Below are positions 25,254 to 33,834 of a stretch of DNA of 64,000 bases, one piece after another. The DNA is from Mesorhizobium sp. WSM3859 (GTDB lineage Bacteria; Pseudomonadota; Alphaproteobacteria; Rhizobiales; Rhizobiaceae). Location: positions 186,001-250,000 of the forward strand of contig NZ_NSGG01000008.1 in the NCBI RefSeq assembly GCF_002295065.1, written 5' to 3'. Made by a program: the position numbers and the translations under genes. Below the pieces are notes generated by a model. It worked only from the letters and a program-made list of their open reading frames with translations, had not been told where the DNA came from and searched no databases. Each line of letters opens with the position of its first letter. Position 1 is the stretch's first letter.

Positions 25254-26021
25254 ATGTTTCTTTCGCCACGCCACGCCGAAATCATCCAGATGGCGAAAGA
25301 CCACGGCCGGGTTCTGGTCGAGGATCTGGCTACGCATTTCAACGTGACGCCGCAGACCATCCGCAAGGACCTCAACGATCTGTGCGATCAGCGGCTGCTC
25401 ACCCGCATCCATGGCGGCGCGCTGTTCCCGTCCGGCATCGAGAACATGGAATATGAGGCGCGGCGCAAGATCGCAGCCGACGAGAAGGAGGCGATCGGAG
25501 GCGCGGCGGCGCGGTTGATCCCGGACAATGCGTCGCTGTTCATCAATATCGGCACCACCACCGAGGCCGTCAGCAAGGCGTTGCTCGACCATAACGGGCT
25601 GATGGTCATCACCAATAACATCAATGTTGCCAATAGGATGCGCGTCTATCCTACGATCGAGGTGGTGATCGCCGGCGGCGTGGTGCGCGGTTCCGACGGC
25701 GGTGTTGTCGGCGAGGCGGCCGTCGATTTCATCCGCCAGTTCAAGGTCGATTACGCCGTCATCGGCGCTTCGGCGATCGACCATGACGGCGCGCTGCTCG
25801 ACTTCGATTTTCGCGAGGTGAAGGTGGCGCAGGCGATCATCGCCAATGCGCGCCACGTCATCCTGGTCTCCGACCGGACCAAGTTCGAGCGTACGGCACC
25901 GGTTCGAATCGGCCACCTTTCCCAGGTGAATACCTTTATCACCGATCGTTGCGACATCCCTTCGATCCGCCGGATTTGCGAGGAGGCCGAGGTCCGGCTG
26001 ATCGAGACGGCGCTCGAATAG
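25254..26021 (+). CDS. glpR: DeoR-family repressor of glycerol utilisation
   Basis: A 255-residue DeoR-type regulator. The N-terminal helix-turn-helix (about 5-55) has MFLSPRHAEIIQMAKDHGRV and LATHFNVTPQTIRKDLNDLC. The C-terminal phospho-sugar sensing domain has NIGTTTEAVSKAL, ITNNINVANRM and GGVVRGSDGGVVGEAAVDF. Glycerol-3-phosphate is the likely inducer by analogy with GlpR. The second ATG (25254) is preferred because GGAGGAA lies 6 bp upstream; the ATG at 25239 lacks a site. It directly precedes glpD with an intergenic promoter between. Confidence 0.88.
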   Translation: MFLSPRHAEIIQMAKDHGRVLVEDLATHFNVTPQTIRKDLNDLCDQRLLTRIHGGALFPSGIENMEYEARRKIAADEKEAIGGAAARLIPDNASLFINIGTTTEAVSKALLDHNGLMVITNNINVANRMRVYPTIEVVIAGGVVRGSDGGVVGEAAVDFIRQFKVDYAVIGASAIDHDGALLDFDFREVKVAQAIIANARHVILVSDRTKFERTAPVRIGHLSQVNTFITDRCDIPSIRRICEEAEVRLIETALE

Positions 26022-26062
26022 GCGTGCATCATGGCAGTTTCACGCAGCGGTGATAATTTCGT

Positions 26063-26090
26063 TTGACATTCGCTTTGAGTTCGAAATAAT
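26063..26090 (+). promoter_or_regulatory. Candidate sigma-70 promoter of the glpD operon
   Basis: TTGACA (26063-26068), a 16-bp spacer and AATAAT (26085-26090) match the sigma-70 consensus at 11 of 12 positions. It lies 58 bp upstream of the glpD start and overlaps TTCG/CGAA elements that could bind GlpR. Confidence 0.65.
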
Positions 26091-26148
26091 TCCGCAACGG
26101 TTTCGTAAAACACAAAAATGGTGCAATGCGAAATCGTTGGAGGAAACT

Positions 26149-27675
26149 TTGGACGCATCACCGATCCATGACATTTTCGTCATCGGCGGCGGCATCAATG
26201 GCTGCGGCATCGCCCGCGATGCCGTGGGCCGCGGATTTTCGGTCTACCTCGCCGAGATGAACGATCTGGCGAGCGGGACGTCCTCCGGCTCGACCAAGCT
26301 TATCCATGGCGGGCTTCGCTATCTCGAATTCTACGAGTTCCGGCTGGTGCGCGAAGCGCTGATGGAGCGCGAGGTTCTTTGGAAGAACGCGCCACACATC
26401 ATCTGGCCGATGCGCTTCGTTCTGCCTTACGCCAAGGGCCTCAGGCCCGCCTGGCTGATCCGGCTCGGGCTGTTCCTTTACGATCACATCGGCGGGCGCA
26501 AACTGCTGCCTGCGACGAAGACGCTGGACATGGCGAGGGACCCGGCCGGCAAACCGCTGAAACCATTGTTCCGCAAGGCTTTCGAATATTCGGATGGTTG
26601 GGTCAACGACGCTCGCCTGGTGGCGCTTAACGCTCGTGATGCCGCCGACCGGGGCGCCATCATCCGTACCCGCACCAAGGTCGTCAGCGCGCGCCGCGAC
26701 GGTCCGACCTGGACCATCAAGCTGCAGAACGTGCTCACCGGTGATACCGAAGAGGTTCGCGCACGGCTTCTCGTCAACGCCGCCGGCCCCTGGGTCGATC
26801 ACGTTCTGCAGACAGCCGTCGGCCAGAACGAAGTCCACAATGTCCGCCTCGTGCAGGGCAGCCACATCGTCGTCGCCAAGAAGTTCGACGATCCGCGCGC
26901 CTATTTCTTCCAGAACAAGGATGGCCGCATCATCTTCGCCATTCCCTACGAGGATGAATTCACGCTGATCGGGACAACCGACCGCGACTATCCCGGCGAC
27001 CCGCATGATGTGAAGATCTCCGACGCCGAGATCGACTATCTGTGCGCCGCCGCAAGCGAATATTTCGCGGTCGCCGTGAAGCGCTCCGACATCGTCTGGA
27101 CCTATTCGGCGGTGCGCCCGCTCTATGACGACGGCGCCTCCAAGGCGCAGGAAGCGACGCGCGATTATGTGCTGAAAGCCGATGGCGGGGAGGGTGTCGC
27201 CCCGCTTGTCAACGCCTTCGGCGGCAAGATCACGACCTTCCGCCGGCTGGCGGAATCGATGCTGGAGAAGATCGAAGGTTTTCTCGGCAAGCGCGGCAAG
27301 CCGTGGACGCATGACGCGCCTCTGCCTGGCGGCGATTTTCCGGCGACCGGTTTCGATGCCCAGGTCGCCAGGCTGAAGAACACCTATCCGTTCCTCGACC
27401 AGCGACTGGCGCGAAAGTTCACCCGGCTCTACGGCACGCGCGCGCAAAAGCTGCTCGGGCTCGCCAAGTCGAATGCCGATCTCGGCCGCAATTTCGGCGC
27501 CGATCTTTTCGAGGCGGAAGTCCGCTATCTCGTCGAGAACGAATGGGCGGTCACCGCCGAGGACGTATTGTGGCGCCGAACCAAGCGCGGCCTGCATTTC
27601 AGCCGGGAGCAGGCGGCGGCGCTGGAAGAGTTCATGCGCGGACTGAGCAACCGTCACGTCGCGGCGGCGGAATGA
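26149..27675 (+). CDS. glpD: Aerobic glycerol-3-phosphate dehydrogenase
   Basis: A 508-residue FAD flavoprotein that oxidises glycerol-3-phosphate to dihydroxyacetone phosphate and passes electrons to the quinone pool at the inner membrane. The dinucleotide motif VIGGGINGCGIARDA (residues 11-25), SGTSSGSTKLIHGGLRYLE, VNAAGPWVDHV, and the C-terminal domain with EVRYLVENEWAVTAEDVLWRR are typical. TTG at 26149 is chosen because GGAGGAAAC precedes it; ORFs reaching further upstream overlap the promoter. It is the first gene of the glycerol operon; glpS follows after 39 bp. Confidence 0.95.
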   Translation: MDASPIHDIFVIGGGINGCGIARDAVGRGFSVYLAEMNDLASGTSSGSTKLIHGGLRYLEFYEFRLVREALMEREVLWKNAPHIIWPMRFVLPYAKGLRPAWLIRLGLFLYDHIGGRKLLPATKTLDMARDPAGKPLKPLFRKAFEYSDGWVNDARLVALNARDAADRGAIIRTRTKVVSARRDGPTWTIKLQNVLTGDTEEVRARLLVNAAGPWVDHVLQTAVGQNEVHNVRLVQGSHIVVAKKFDDPRAYFFQNKDGRIIFAIPYEDEFTLIGTTDRDYPGDPHDVKISDAEIDYLCAAASEYFAVAVKRSDIVWTYSAVRPLYDDGASKAQEATRDYVLKADGGEGVAPLVNAFGGKITTFRRLAESMLEKIEGFLGKRGKPWTHDAPLPGGDFPATGFDAQVARLKNTYPFLDQRLARKFTRLYGTRAQKLLGLAKSNADLGRNFGADLFEAEVRYLVENEWAVTAEDVLWRRTKRGLHFSREQAAALEEFMRGLSNRHVAAAE

Positions 27676-27714
27676 AGATCGACCGCTGATGCGCAAGGCC
27701 TGGGAGGAGGCGTG

Positions 27715-28794
27715 ATGCTGGAACTGAGGAACGTTACGAAGACGGTCGGCGCGCAGGAGCATATCCGCGACGTGTCGCTGACGCTTCAGCACGGCTCGCT
27801 GAACGTTCTGCTGGGGCCGACGCTTTCCGGCAAGACCAGCCTGATGCGGCTGATGGCGGGCCTCGATGCGCCGACGTCCGGTTCGGTCTGGTTCGACGGC
27901 AAGGACGTGACCGGACAGCCGGTGCAGAAGCGCAACGTCGCCATGGTCTACCAGCAGTTCATCAATTACCCGGCGATGACCGTCTATGAAAACATCGCCT
28001 CGCCGCTTCGCGTGGCCGGCGTCGAGCAGGCCAGGATCGACAAGGAAGTGCGCAACGCGGCGGCGCTTTTGAAGCTGACACCCTATCTCGACCGCACGCC
28101 GCTCAATTTGTCCGGCGGTCAGCAGCAGCGCACAGCGCTTGCCCGCGCCATCGTCAAGAATGCCAGCCTGGTGCTGCTCGACGAGCCTTTGGCCAACCTC
28201 GACTATAAGCTGCGTGAGGAATTGCGTGCCGAATTGCCGAAGATCTTTGCCGCTGCCGGCACCATCTTCGTCTATGCCACCACCGAACCGCACGAAGCGC
28301 TGCTTCTTGGCGGCAACACGGCGACGCTCTCGGAGGGCCGCGTCACCCAGTTCGGCCCGACGGTGGAGGTGTTCCGCAAGCCGGTCGACCTGGTGACGGC
28401 AAGGACGTTTGCCGACCCGCCGCTCAACACCATCGTGCTGTCCAAGAAGGGCGCGGATTTCCTGCTCGAAGGCGGCGTCAAGCTGCCGGTGCCGCCGGAG
28501 CTCGCCGGCATTGCGGATGCGAGCTACACGATCGGCTTCCAGCCGCATCATCTGTCGCTGGAGCGGCCGAACGCGAGCGCCGTGCCTGTGCGGGCGAAGG
28601 TCACCATCACCGAGATCACCGGTTCGGAAAGCTTCGTCCATCTCGACTTCGCCGATGCGCGCTGGGTGATGCTGGCGCACGGCATCCTCGACTTCGAGAC
28701 CGACGACGAGGTCGAGGTGTTCATCGACCCACGCCACATCATGGTGTTCGACCAGAACGGCCGCGCCGTTACGGCGTCGAAGCTGGCGGCCTGA
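27715..28794 (+). CDS. glpS: Glycerol ABC transporter ATP-binding protein GlpS (atypical)
   Basis: A 359-residue CUT1-type ATPase. The Walker A is GPTLSGKTS (34-42), the Q-loop Gln80, the signature LSGGQ (132-136) and Walker B LVLLDEP (152-158). The H-loop position has Thr190 (YATTEPHEA) instead of the usual His (THD). A C-terminal OB/TOBE-like regulatory domain covers about 240-359. It pairs with GlpT; each supplies half of the two ATP sites. In Rhizobium leguminosarum the glp ABC transporter was shown to take up glycerol. ATG at 27715 follows AGGAGG. Confidence 0.9.
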   Translation: MLELRNVTKTVGAQEHIRDVSLTLQHGSLNVLLGPTLSGKTSLMRLMAGLDAPTSGSVWFDGKDVTGQPVQKRNVAMVYQQFINYPAMTVYENIASPLRVAGVEQARIDKEVRNAAALLKLTPYLDRTPLNLSGGQQQRTALARAIVKNASLVLLDEPLANLDYKLREELRAELPKIFAAAGTIFVYATTEPHEALLLGGNTATLSEGRVTQFGPTVEVFRKPVDLVTARTFADPPLNTIVLSKKGADFLLEGGVKLPVPPELAGIADASYTIGFQPHHLSLERPNASAVPVRAKVTITEITGSESFVHLDFADARWVMLAHGILDFETDDEVEVFIDPRHIMVFDQNGRAVTASKLAA

Positions 28795-28804
28795 GGAGGA
28801 TCAG

Positions 28805-29872
28805 ATGGCGCGCATCGAGGTCAATCACATCCGCCACTCCTACCTGCCCAATCCGCAGAAGGATTCCGATTTCGCGCTGAAGGAGGTGCACCACACCTTC
28901 GAGGATGGTGGCGCCTATGCGCTGCTCGGACCGTCCGGTTGCGGCAAGACCACCTTGCTCAACATCATTTCGGGACTGCTGCATCCTTCGCACGGCCAGT
29001 TGCTGTTCAACGGCCACGACGTCACCAGGCTGTCGACCCAGGAACGCAACATCGCGCAGGTGTTCCAGTTCCCGGTCATCTACGACACCATGACCGTCTA
29101 CGACAATCTGGCCTTCCCGCTGCGCAATCGCCGCGTGCCGGAGACGGACGTCGACCGCAAGGTGCGCGAGACGCTCGACATGATCGATCTCGCTTCGCTG
29201 GCGAAGAAGAAGGCGCGCGGGCTCACCGCCGACCAGAAGCAGAAGATATCGCTCGGACGCGGCCTGGTGCGCTCCGACGTCAATGCCATCCTGTTCGACG
29301 AACCGCTGACCGTCATCGATCCGCATATGAAGTGGGTGCTGCGCTCGCAGTTGAAGCAGCTGCATCGCCGCTTCGGCTACACCATGGTCTATGTCACGCA
29401 CGACCAGACCGAGGCGTTGACTTTCGCCGACCGCGTCGTGGTCATGTATGACGGGGAGATCGTCCAGATCGGCACGCCGGCGGAGCTCTTCGAGCGACCG
29501 CGCCACACTTTCGTCGGTTATTTCATCGGTTCGCCGGGCATGAACGTGCTGCCGGTTGCGCTCGAAGGCAAGACCGCGAAGCTCGGCGCGCAACGCATCG
29601 AGCTGCCGGGAGTCCCAAAGGCCGACAAAGGCGCCGTCGAACTCGGTATCCGCCCCGAATATGTGCGGCTCGGCCGCGAAGGCATGGCGGTGCAGGTCAG
29701 CAAGGTCGAGGATGTCGGGCGCCACAAGGTCGTGCGCGCCAATCTCGAAGGCAAGGAGATCGCGGCCGTCATCGGCGAGGACGACGAAGTTCCGGCCGAG
29801 GCGAAGGTCCGCTTCGATCCCGCGGGCATCAACATCTATGCCGATTCCTGGCGCGTCGAGATGGGGGCATAG
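28805..29872 (+). CDS. glpT: Glycerol ABC transporter ATP-binding protein GlpT (degenerate signature)
   Basis: A 355-residue ATPase partner of GlpS. Walker A (GPSGCGKTT, 42-50), Q-loop Gln88 (FQFP), Walker B AILFDEP (161-167) and the H-loop His199 (VTHD) are canonical. The signature motif is LTADQ (140-144) instead of LSGGQ. A C-terminal regulatory domain follows residue 240. In a GlpS/GlpT heterodimer the site made of GlpT Walker motifs and GlpS signature would be fully canonical, the other degenerate. It starts 10 bp after glpS and abuts glpP. Confidence 0.9.
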   Translation: MARIEVNHIRHSYLPNPQKDSDFALKEVHHTFEDGGAYALLGPSGCGKTTLLNIISGLLHPSHGQLLFNGHDVTRLSTQERNIAQVFQFPVIYDTMTVYDNLAFPLRNRRVPETDVDRKVRETLDMIDLASLAKKKARGLTADQKQKISLGRGLVRSDVNAILFDEPLTVIDPHMKWVLRSQLKQLHRRFGYTMVYVTHDQTEALTFADRVVVMYDGEIVQIGTPAELFERPRHTFVGYFIGSPGMNVLPVALEGKTAKLGAQRIELPGVPKADKGAVELGIRPEYVRLGREGMAVQVSKVEDVGRHKVVRANLEGKEIAAVIGEDDEVPAEAKVRFDPAGINIYADSWRVEMGA

Positions 29873-30739
29873 ATGGAAAAGACCTGGAACAACAAGGCGT
29901 GGTTCCTTGTCCTGCCGGTGTTGGTGCTGGTGGCCTTCTCGGCCGTCATCCCGCTGATGACCGTCGTCAACTATTCGGTGCAGGACACGTTCGGCAACAA
30001 CGTCTTCTTCTGGGCCGGCACCGAATGGTTCGAGGAGTTGCTCGCCTCCGACCGCTTCTGGGAAGCGATGGTGCGCAACCTGATCTTCTCCTTCATCATC
30101 CTGGCGATCGAGGTGCCGCTCGGCATCTTCATTGCGCTCAACATGCCGAAGAAGGGCTGGGGCGTGCCAGTCTGCCTGGTCCTGATGGCGCTGCCGCTGC
30201 TCATTCCGTGGAACGTCGTAGGCACCATCTGGCAGGTGTTCGGCCGCAACGACATCGGCCTGCTCGGCTACTACATCAACGCGCTCGGCATCGACTACAA
30301 CTACGTCCAGGATCCGATCGACGCCTGGGTCACCGTGATCATCATGGATGTCTGGCACTGGACCAGCCTCGTCGTGCTGCTCTGCTATGCCGGTCTGGTC
30401 TCCATTCCCGATGCCTTCTATCAGGCGGCCAAGATCGACGGCGCGTCGCGCTGGGCGGTGTTCCGCTACATCCAACTGCCGAAGATGCAGCGCGTGCTTT
30501 TGATCGCCGTGCTGTTGCGCTTCATGGATAGCTTCATGATCTACACCGAGCCTTTCGTCGTCACGGGCGGCGGCCCCGGCAATTCGACGACCTTCCTGTC
30601 GATCGACCTCGTCAAGACGGCGCTCGGCCAGTTCGACCTCGGTCCGGCGGCGGCGATGTCGCTGGTCTATTTCCTGATCATCCTGTTGTTGTCATGGGTG
30701 TTCTACACCGTGATGACCAACTACGACGCGGAGCGCTGA
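29873..30739 (+). CDS. glpP: Glycerol ABC transporter permease GlpP
   Basis: A 288-residue permease with six predicted membrane helices of the MalF-like CUT1 type. The EAA-type coupling loop is near residues 180-205 (YQAAKIDGASRWAVFRYIQLP). It forms the channel with GlpQ. The gene begins at the base after glpT ends and glpQ follows within 2 bp, indicating a single operon. Confidence 0.92.
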   Translation: MEKTWNNKAWFLVLPVLVLVAFSAVIPLMTVVNYSVQDTFGNNVFFWAGTEWFEELLASDRFWEAMVRNLIFSFIILAIEVPLGIFIALNMPKKGWGVPVCLVLMALPLLIPWNVVGTIWQVFGRNDIGLLGYYINALGIDYNYVQDPIDAWVTVIIMDVWHWTSLVVLLCYAGLVSIPDAFYQAAKIDGASRWAVFRYIQLPKMQRVLLIAVLLRFMDSFMIYTEPFVVTGGGPGNSTTFLSIDLVKTALGQFDLGPAAAMSLVYFLIILLLSWVFYTVMTNYDAER

Positions 30740-30740
30740 G

Positions 30741-31649
30741 ATGGCGGGCGCCAACGAGACGACACGCGTGAGCGAGACGGCGGTCACCGAAGTAGGCAGC
30801 ACGCTGTCGCAGGACCAGGTGGCGAAGCTGATGCGCCGCCGCGGCGAGGAATCGCGCTGGTGGTGGGTCGTGCCGACCCTCTACATCATCGTGCTTTTGC
30901 TGCCGATCTACTGGCTCATCAATATGAGCTTCAAGACCAATGCAGAGATCGTGTCGTCGCTGACGCTGTTCCCGCACAATCCGACATTGGCCAACTACCG
31001 CACCATCTTCACCGATCCGTCCTGGTATTCGGGTTATATCAACTCGATCACCTATGTGGTGATGAACATGGTGATCTCGGTCACCGTGGCGCTGCCGGCG
31101 GCCTACGCCTTCTCGCGCTATCGCTTCCTCGGCGACAAGCACCTGTTCTTCTGGCTGCTCACCAACCGCATGGCGCCGCCGGCGGTGTTCGCGCTGCCGT
31201 TCTTCCAGCTTTATTCGGCCTTCGGCCTCATCGACACCCATATCGCCGTGGCGCTGGCGCACTGCCTGTTCAACGTGCCGCTGGCGGTGTGGATCCTGGA
31301 AGGCTTCATGTCCGGGGTGCCGAAGGAGATCGACGAGACCGCCTATATCGACGGCTATTCCTTCCCGCGGTTCTTCGTGAAGATCTTCATGCCGCTGATC
31401 GCAAGCGGAATCGGCGTCGCCTGTTTCTTCTGCTTCATGTTCTCATGGGTGGAGCTTCTGATCGCGCGCACGCTGACCACGACGGACGCCAAGCCGATCG
31501 CCGCGACCATGACGCGCACGGTCTCGGCCGCGGGCATGGACTGGGGCCTGCTCGCCGCCGCCGGCGTGCTGACGCTGATCCCCGGCGCCGTCGTCATCTG
31601 GTTTGTCCGCAACTATATCGCCAAGGGCTTCGCCCTGGGGAGGGTGTGA
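30741..31649 (+). CDS. glpQ: Glycerol ABC transporter permease GlpQ
   Basis: A 302-residue MalG-like CUT1 permease with a soluble N-terminal extension (about 1-40) and six helices. The coupling loop is visible as EIDETAYIDGYSFPRFFVKIFMP-type sequence (about 193-215). The C terminus ends YIAKGFALGRV, a form common in CUT1 permeases. It is the second permease of the glycerol transporter and is tightly spaced with glpP and glpU. Confidence 0.92.
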   Translation: MAGANETTRVSETAVTEVGSTLSQDQVAKLMRRRGEESRWWWVVPTLYIIVLLLPIYWLINMSFKTNAEIVSSLTLFPHNPTLANYRTIFTDPSWYSGYINSITYVVMNMVISVTVALPAAYAFSRYRFLGDKHLFFWLLTNRMAPPAVFALPFFQLYSAFGLIDTHIAVALAHCLFNVPLAVWILEGFMSGVPKEIDETAYIDGYSFPRFFVKIFMPLIASGIGVACFFCFMFSWVELLIARTLTTTDAKPIAATMTRTVSAAGMDWGLLAAAGVLTLIPGAVVIWFVRNYIAKGFALGRV

Positions 31650-31651
31650 TC

Positions 31652-31939
31652 ATGAACCTCGACCTCTCGTGGATGGCGTGGACCTGGCCAACGGCGGCTT
31701 TCTTCGGAACCATCTTGCTGCTGCTTTGCGGCATGGCGGCGTGGGAATACGCCTCGCCCGGCGGCAATCCACGCGTCGGCATCCTGCGCTTCGAGACGAC
31801 GCGTGGCGATCGCCTCTTTCTTTCGCTGCTCGGCAGCGCCTTCATCCATCTCGCTTGGTTGGGTCTCGTTGGCCCCAACCTGTGGTGGGCTCTCGCTCTC
31901 TCCGTGATCTACGCCATTGGCGTGTTCCGATACGTATAG
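31652..31939 (+). CDS. glpU: GlpU, small membrane protein of the glycerol transporter operon (DUF2160)
   Basis: A 95-residue protein with three hydrophobic segments (about 9-30, 57-70 and 77-92), of the DUF2160 family. It always accompanies this type of glycerol ABC transporter; its exact role is not known. Landmarks are WTWPTAAFFGTILLLLCGMA and GWEYASPGG-like WEYASPGGNPRVGILRFETT. It begins 2 bp after glpQ. Confidence 0.9.
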   Translation: MNLDLSWMAWTWPTAAFFGTILLLLCGMAAWEYASPGGNPRVGILRFETTRGDRLFLSLLGSAFIHLAWLGLVGPNLWWALALSVIYAIGVFRYV

Positions 31940-32015
31940 AGGGGGAATAGCCGGAGCGGCCGCGTGCTGGCGGCCGCCCCGGGTCACACTTGAAACCTAA
32001 GACTGGAGGAGACAC

Positions 32016-33743
32016 ATGCGACGGCAATTTCTTACATCGACGACCGCCCTTGTCCTGTTGCTGGGCGCGGGCCATGCCTACGCCGGAATGGATGAGGCAA
32101 AAGCCTTTCTCGACAAGGAGATAGGCCCCCTGTCGACGCTTTCGCGCGCCGACCAGGAAAAGGAAATGCAGTGGTTCATCGACGCAGCCAAGCCGTTTGC
32201 CGGCATGGAGATCAAGGTCGTTTCGGAAACCATCGCCACCCATTCCTATGAGTCGCAGGTACTGGCGCCTGCCTTCTCGGCCATCACCGGCATCAAGGTC
32301 ACGCACGACACGATCCAGGAAGGCGACGTCGTCGAGAAGATTCAGACCCAGATGCAGACCGGTCAGAACCTCTATGACGGCTGGGTCAACGACTCCGATC
32401 TCATCGGCACGCACTGGCGCTACCAGCAGGTGCGCAACCTGACCGACTGGATGGAAGGCGACGGCAAGGACGTCACCAACCCGAACCTCGACCTGAAGGA
32501 CTTCATCGGCACGTCGTTCACGACGGCGCCCGACAAGAAGCTCTACCAGCTGCCCGACCAGCAGTTCGCGAACCTCTACTGGTTCCGCTACGACTGGTTC
32601 AACGACGAGAAGAACAAGGCCGATTTCAAGGCCAAGTACGGCTACGACCTCGGCGTGCCGGTCAACTGGTCGGCCTATGAGGACATCGCCGAGTTCTTCA
32701 CCGGCCGCGAGATCGACGGCAAGAAGGTCTATGGCCACATGGACTACGGCAAGAAGGACCCGTCGCTCGGCTGGCGGTTCACCGATGCCTGGCTCTCGAT
32801 GGCCGGTAACGGCGACAAGGGCATTCCGAACGGTCTGCCGGTCGACGAATGGGGCATCAAGGTCGACGAAAATTCGCGTCCTGTCGGCTCCTGCACCGCG
32901 CGCGGCGGTGACACGAACGGACCGGCGGCGGTCTACTCGATCCAGAAGTATCTCGACTGGCTGAAGGCCTACGCTCCGGCCGAAGCGCAAGGCATGACCT
33001 TCTCCGAGTCCGGCCCGGTGCCGGCGCAGGGTGCGGTCGCGCAGCAGATCTTCTGGTATACCGCCTTCACCGCTTCGATGGTCGATGCCGGCGCCAAGGC
33101 CGTGATGAACGACGACGGTACGCCGAAATGGCGTATGGCGCCGTCGCCGCACGGCGTCTACTGGAAGGACGGCATGAAGCTCGGCTACCAGGACGTGGGT
33201 TCCTGGACGCTGATGAAGTCGACGCCGACCGACCGCGCCAAGGCCGCTTGGCTTTATGCGCAGTTCGTCACCTCGAAGACCGTCGACGTGAAGAAGAGCC
33301 ATGTCGGCTTGACCTTCATCCGCGAGAGCACGATCCACGACAAGAGCTTCACGGAGCGCGCTCCGAAGCTCGGCGGCCTGATCGAGTTCTACCGCTCGCC
33401 GGCCCGTGTGCAGTGGTCGCCGACCGGCACCAACGTGCCTGACTATCCGAAGCTGGCACAGCTCTGGTGGCAGGCGATTGGCGATGCCTCGTCGGGCGCC
33501 AAGACCGCGCAGGAAGCGATGGACTCGCTCTGCGCCGAACAGGAAAAGGTCATGAGCCGCATCGAGAAGTCGGGCGTCCAGGGCGATATCGGCCCGAAGA
33601 TGGCCGAAGAGCATGACCTCGCCTACTGGAACGCCGACGCGGTCAAGAAGGGCAATCTCGCTCCTCAGCTGAAGATCGAGAACGAGAAGGAAAAGCCGAT
33701 CACCATCAACTACGACGAGCTGGTGAAGAGCTGGCAGAAGTAA
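32016..33743 (+). CDS. glpV: Glycerol ABC transporter substrate-binding protein GlpV
   Basis: A 575-residue periplasmic solute-binding protein with a Sec signal peptide (MRRQFLTSTTALVLLLGAGH, cleavage near AYA, residue 23). It is longer than most CUT1 binding proteins, which agrees with the glycerol family. Segments such as LPDQQFANLYWFRYDWFND and the C-terminal helix are shared within that family. A GGAGGAG ribosome-binding site precedes the ATG. It delivers glycerol to GlpPQ. Two hairpins follow before glpK. Confidence 0.93.
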   Translation: MRRQFLTSTTALVLLLGAGHAYAGMDEAKAFLDKEIGPLSTLSRADQEKEMQWFIDAAKPFAGMEIKVVSETIATHSYESQVLAPAFSAITGIKVTHDTIQEGDVVEKIQTQMQTGQNLYDGWVNDSDLIGTHWRYQQVRNLTDWMEGDGKDVTNPNLDLKDFIGTSFTTAPDKKLYQLPDQQFANLYWFRYDWFNDEKNKADFKAKYGYDLGVPVNWSAYEDIAEFFTGREIDGKKVYGHMDYGKKDPSLGWRFTDAWLSMAGNGDKGIPNGLPVDEWGIKVDENSRPVGSCTARGGDTNGPAAVYSIQKYLDWLKAYAPAEAQGMTFSESGPVPAQGAVAQQIFWYTAFTASMVDAGAKAVMNDDGTPKWRMAPSPHGVYWKDGMKLGYQDVGSWTLMKSTPTDRAKAAWLYAQFVTSKTVDVKKSHVGLTFIRESTIHDKSFTERAPKLGGLIEFYRSPARVQWSPTGTNVPDYPKLAQLWWQAIGDASSGAKTAQEAMDSLCAEQEKVMSRIEKSGVQGDIGPKMAEEHDLAYWNADAVKKGNLAPQLKIENEKEKPITINYDELVKSWQK

Positions 33744-33754
33744 GGCTGTCGATG

Positions 33755-33807
33755 CGGGCGTTCGCGCCCGTGTGAAATAGGGGGAGGCGGCGCATTGCCG
33801 TCTCCCC
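33755..33807. terminator. Pair of hairpins between glpV and glpK
   Basis: CGGGCG-TTCG-CGCCCG (33755-33770) is a UUCG-tetraloop hairpin. GGGGAGGCGGC (33781-33791) / GCCGTCTCCCC (33797-33807) is an 11-bp stem with one mismatch. Neither has a long T-run. They probably stabilise the abundant binding-protein message or attenuate transcription into glpK. Confidence 0.55.
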
Positions 33808-33834
33808 TGTTCGTATCAAGGCGGAGGAAGCCAA

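Noticed and set aside
26158..28737. 859-codon open frame antisense to glpD and glpS
   Set aside because: Spans two well-supported genes on the other strand and shows only low-complexity Arg/Ala/Gly composition.
31842..33614. 590-codon open frame antisense to glpV
   Set aside because: Antisense shadow; the plus-strand binding protein has a signal peptide, ribosome-binding site and operon context.
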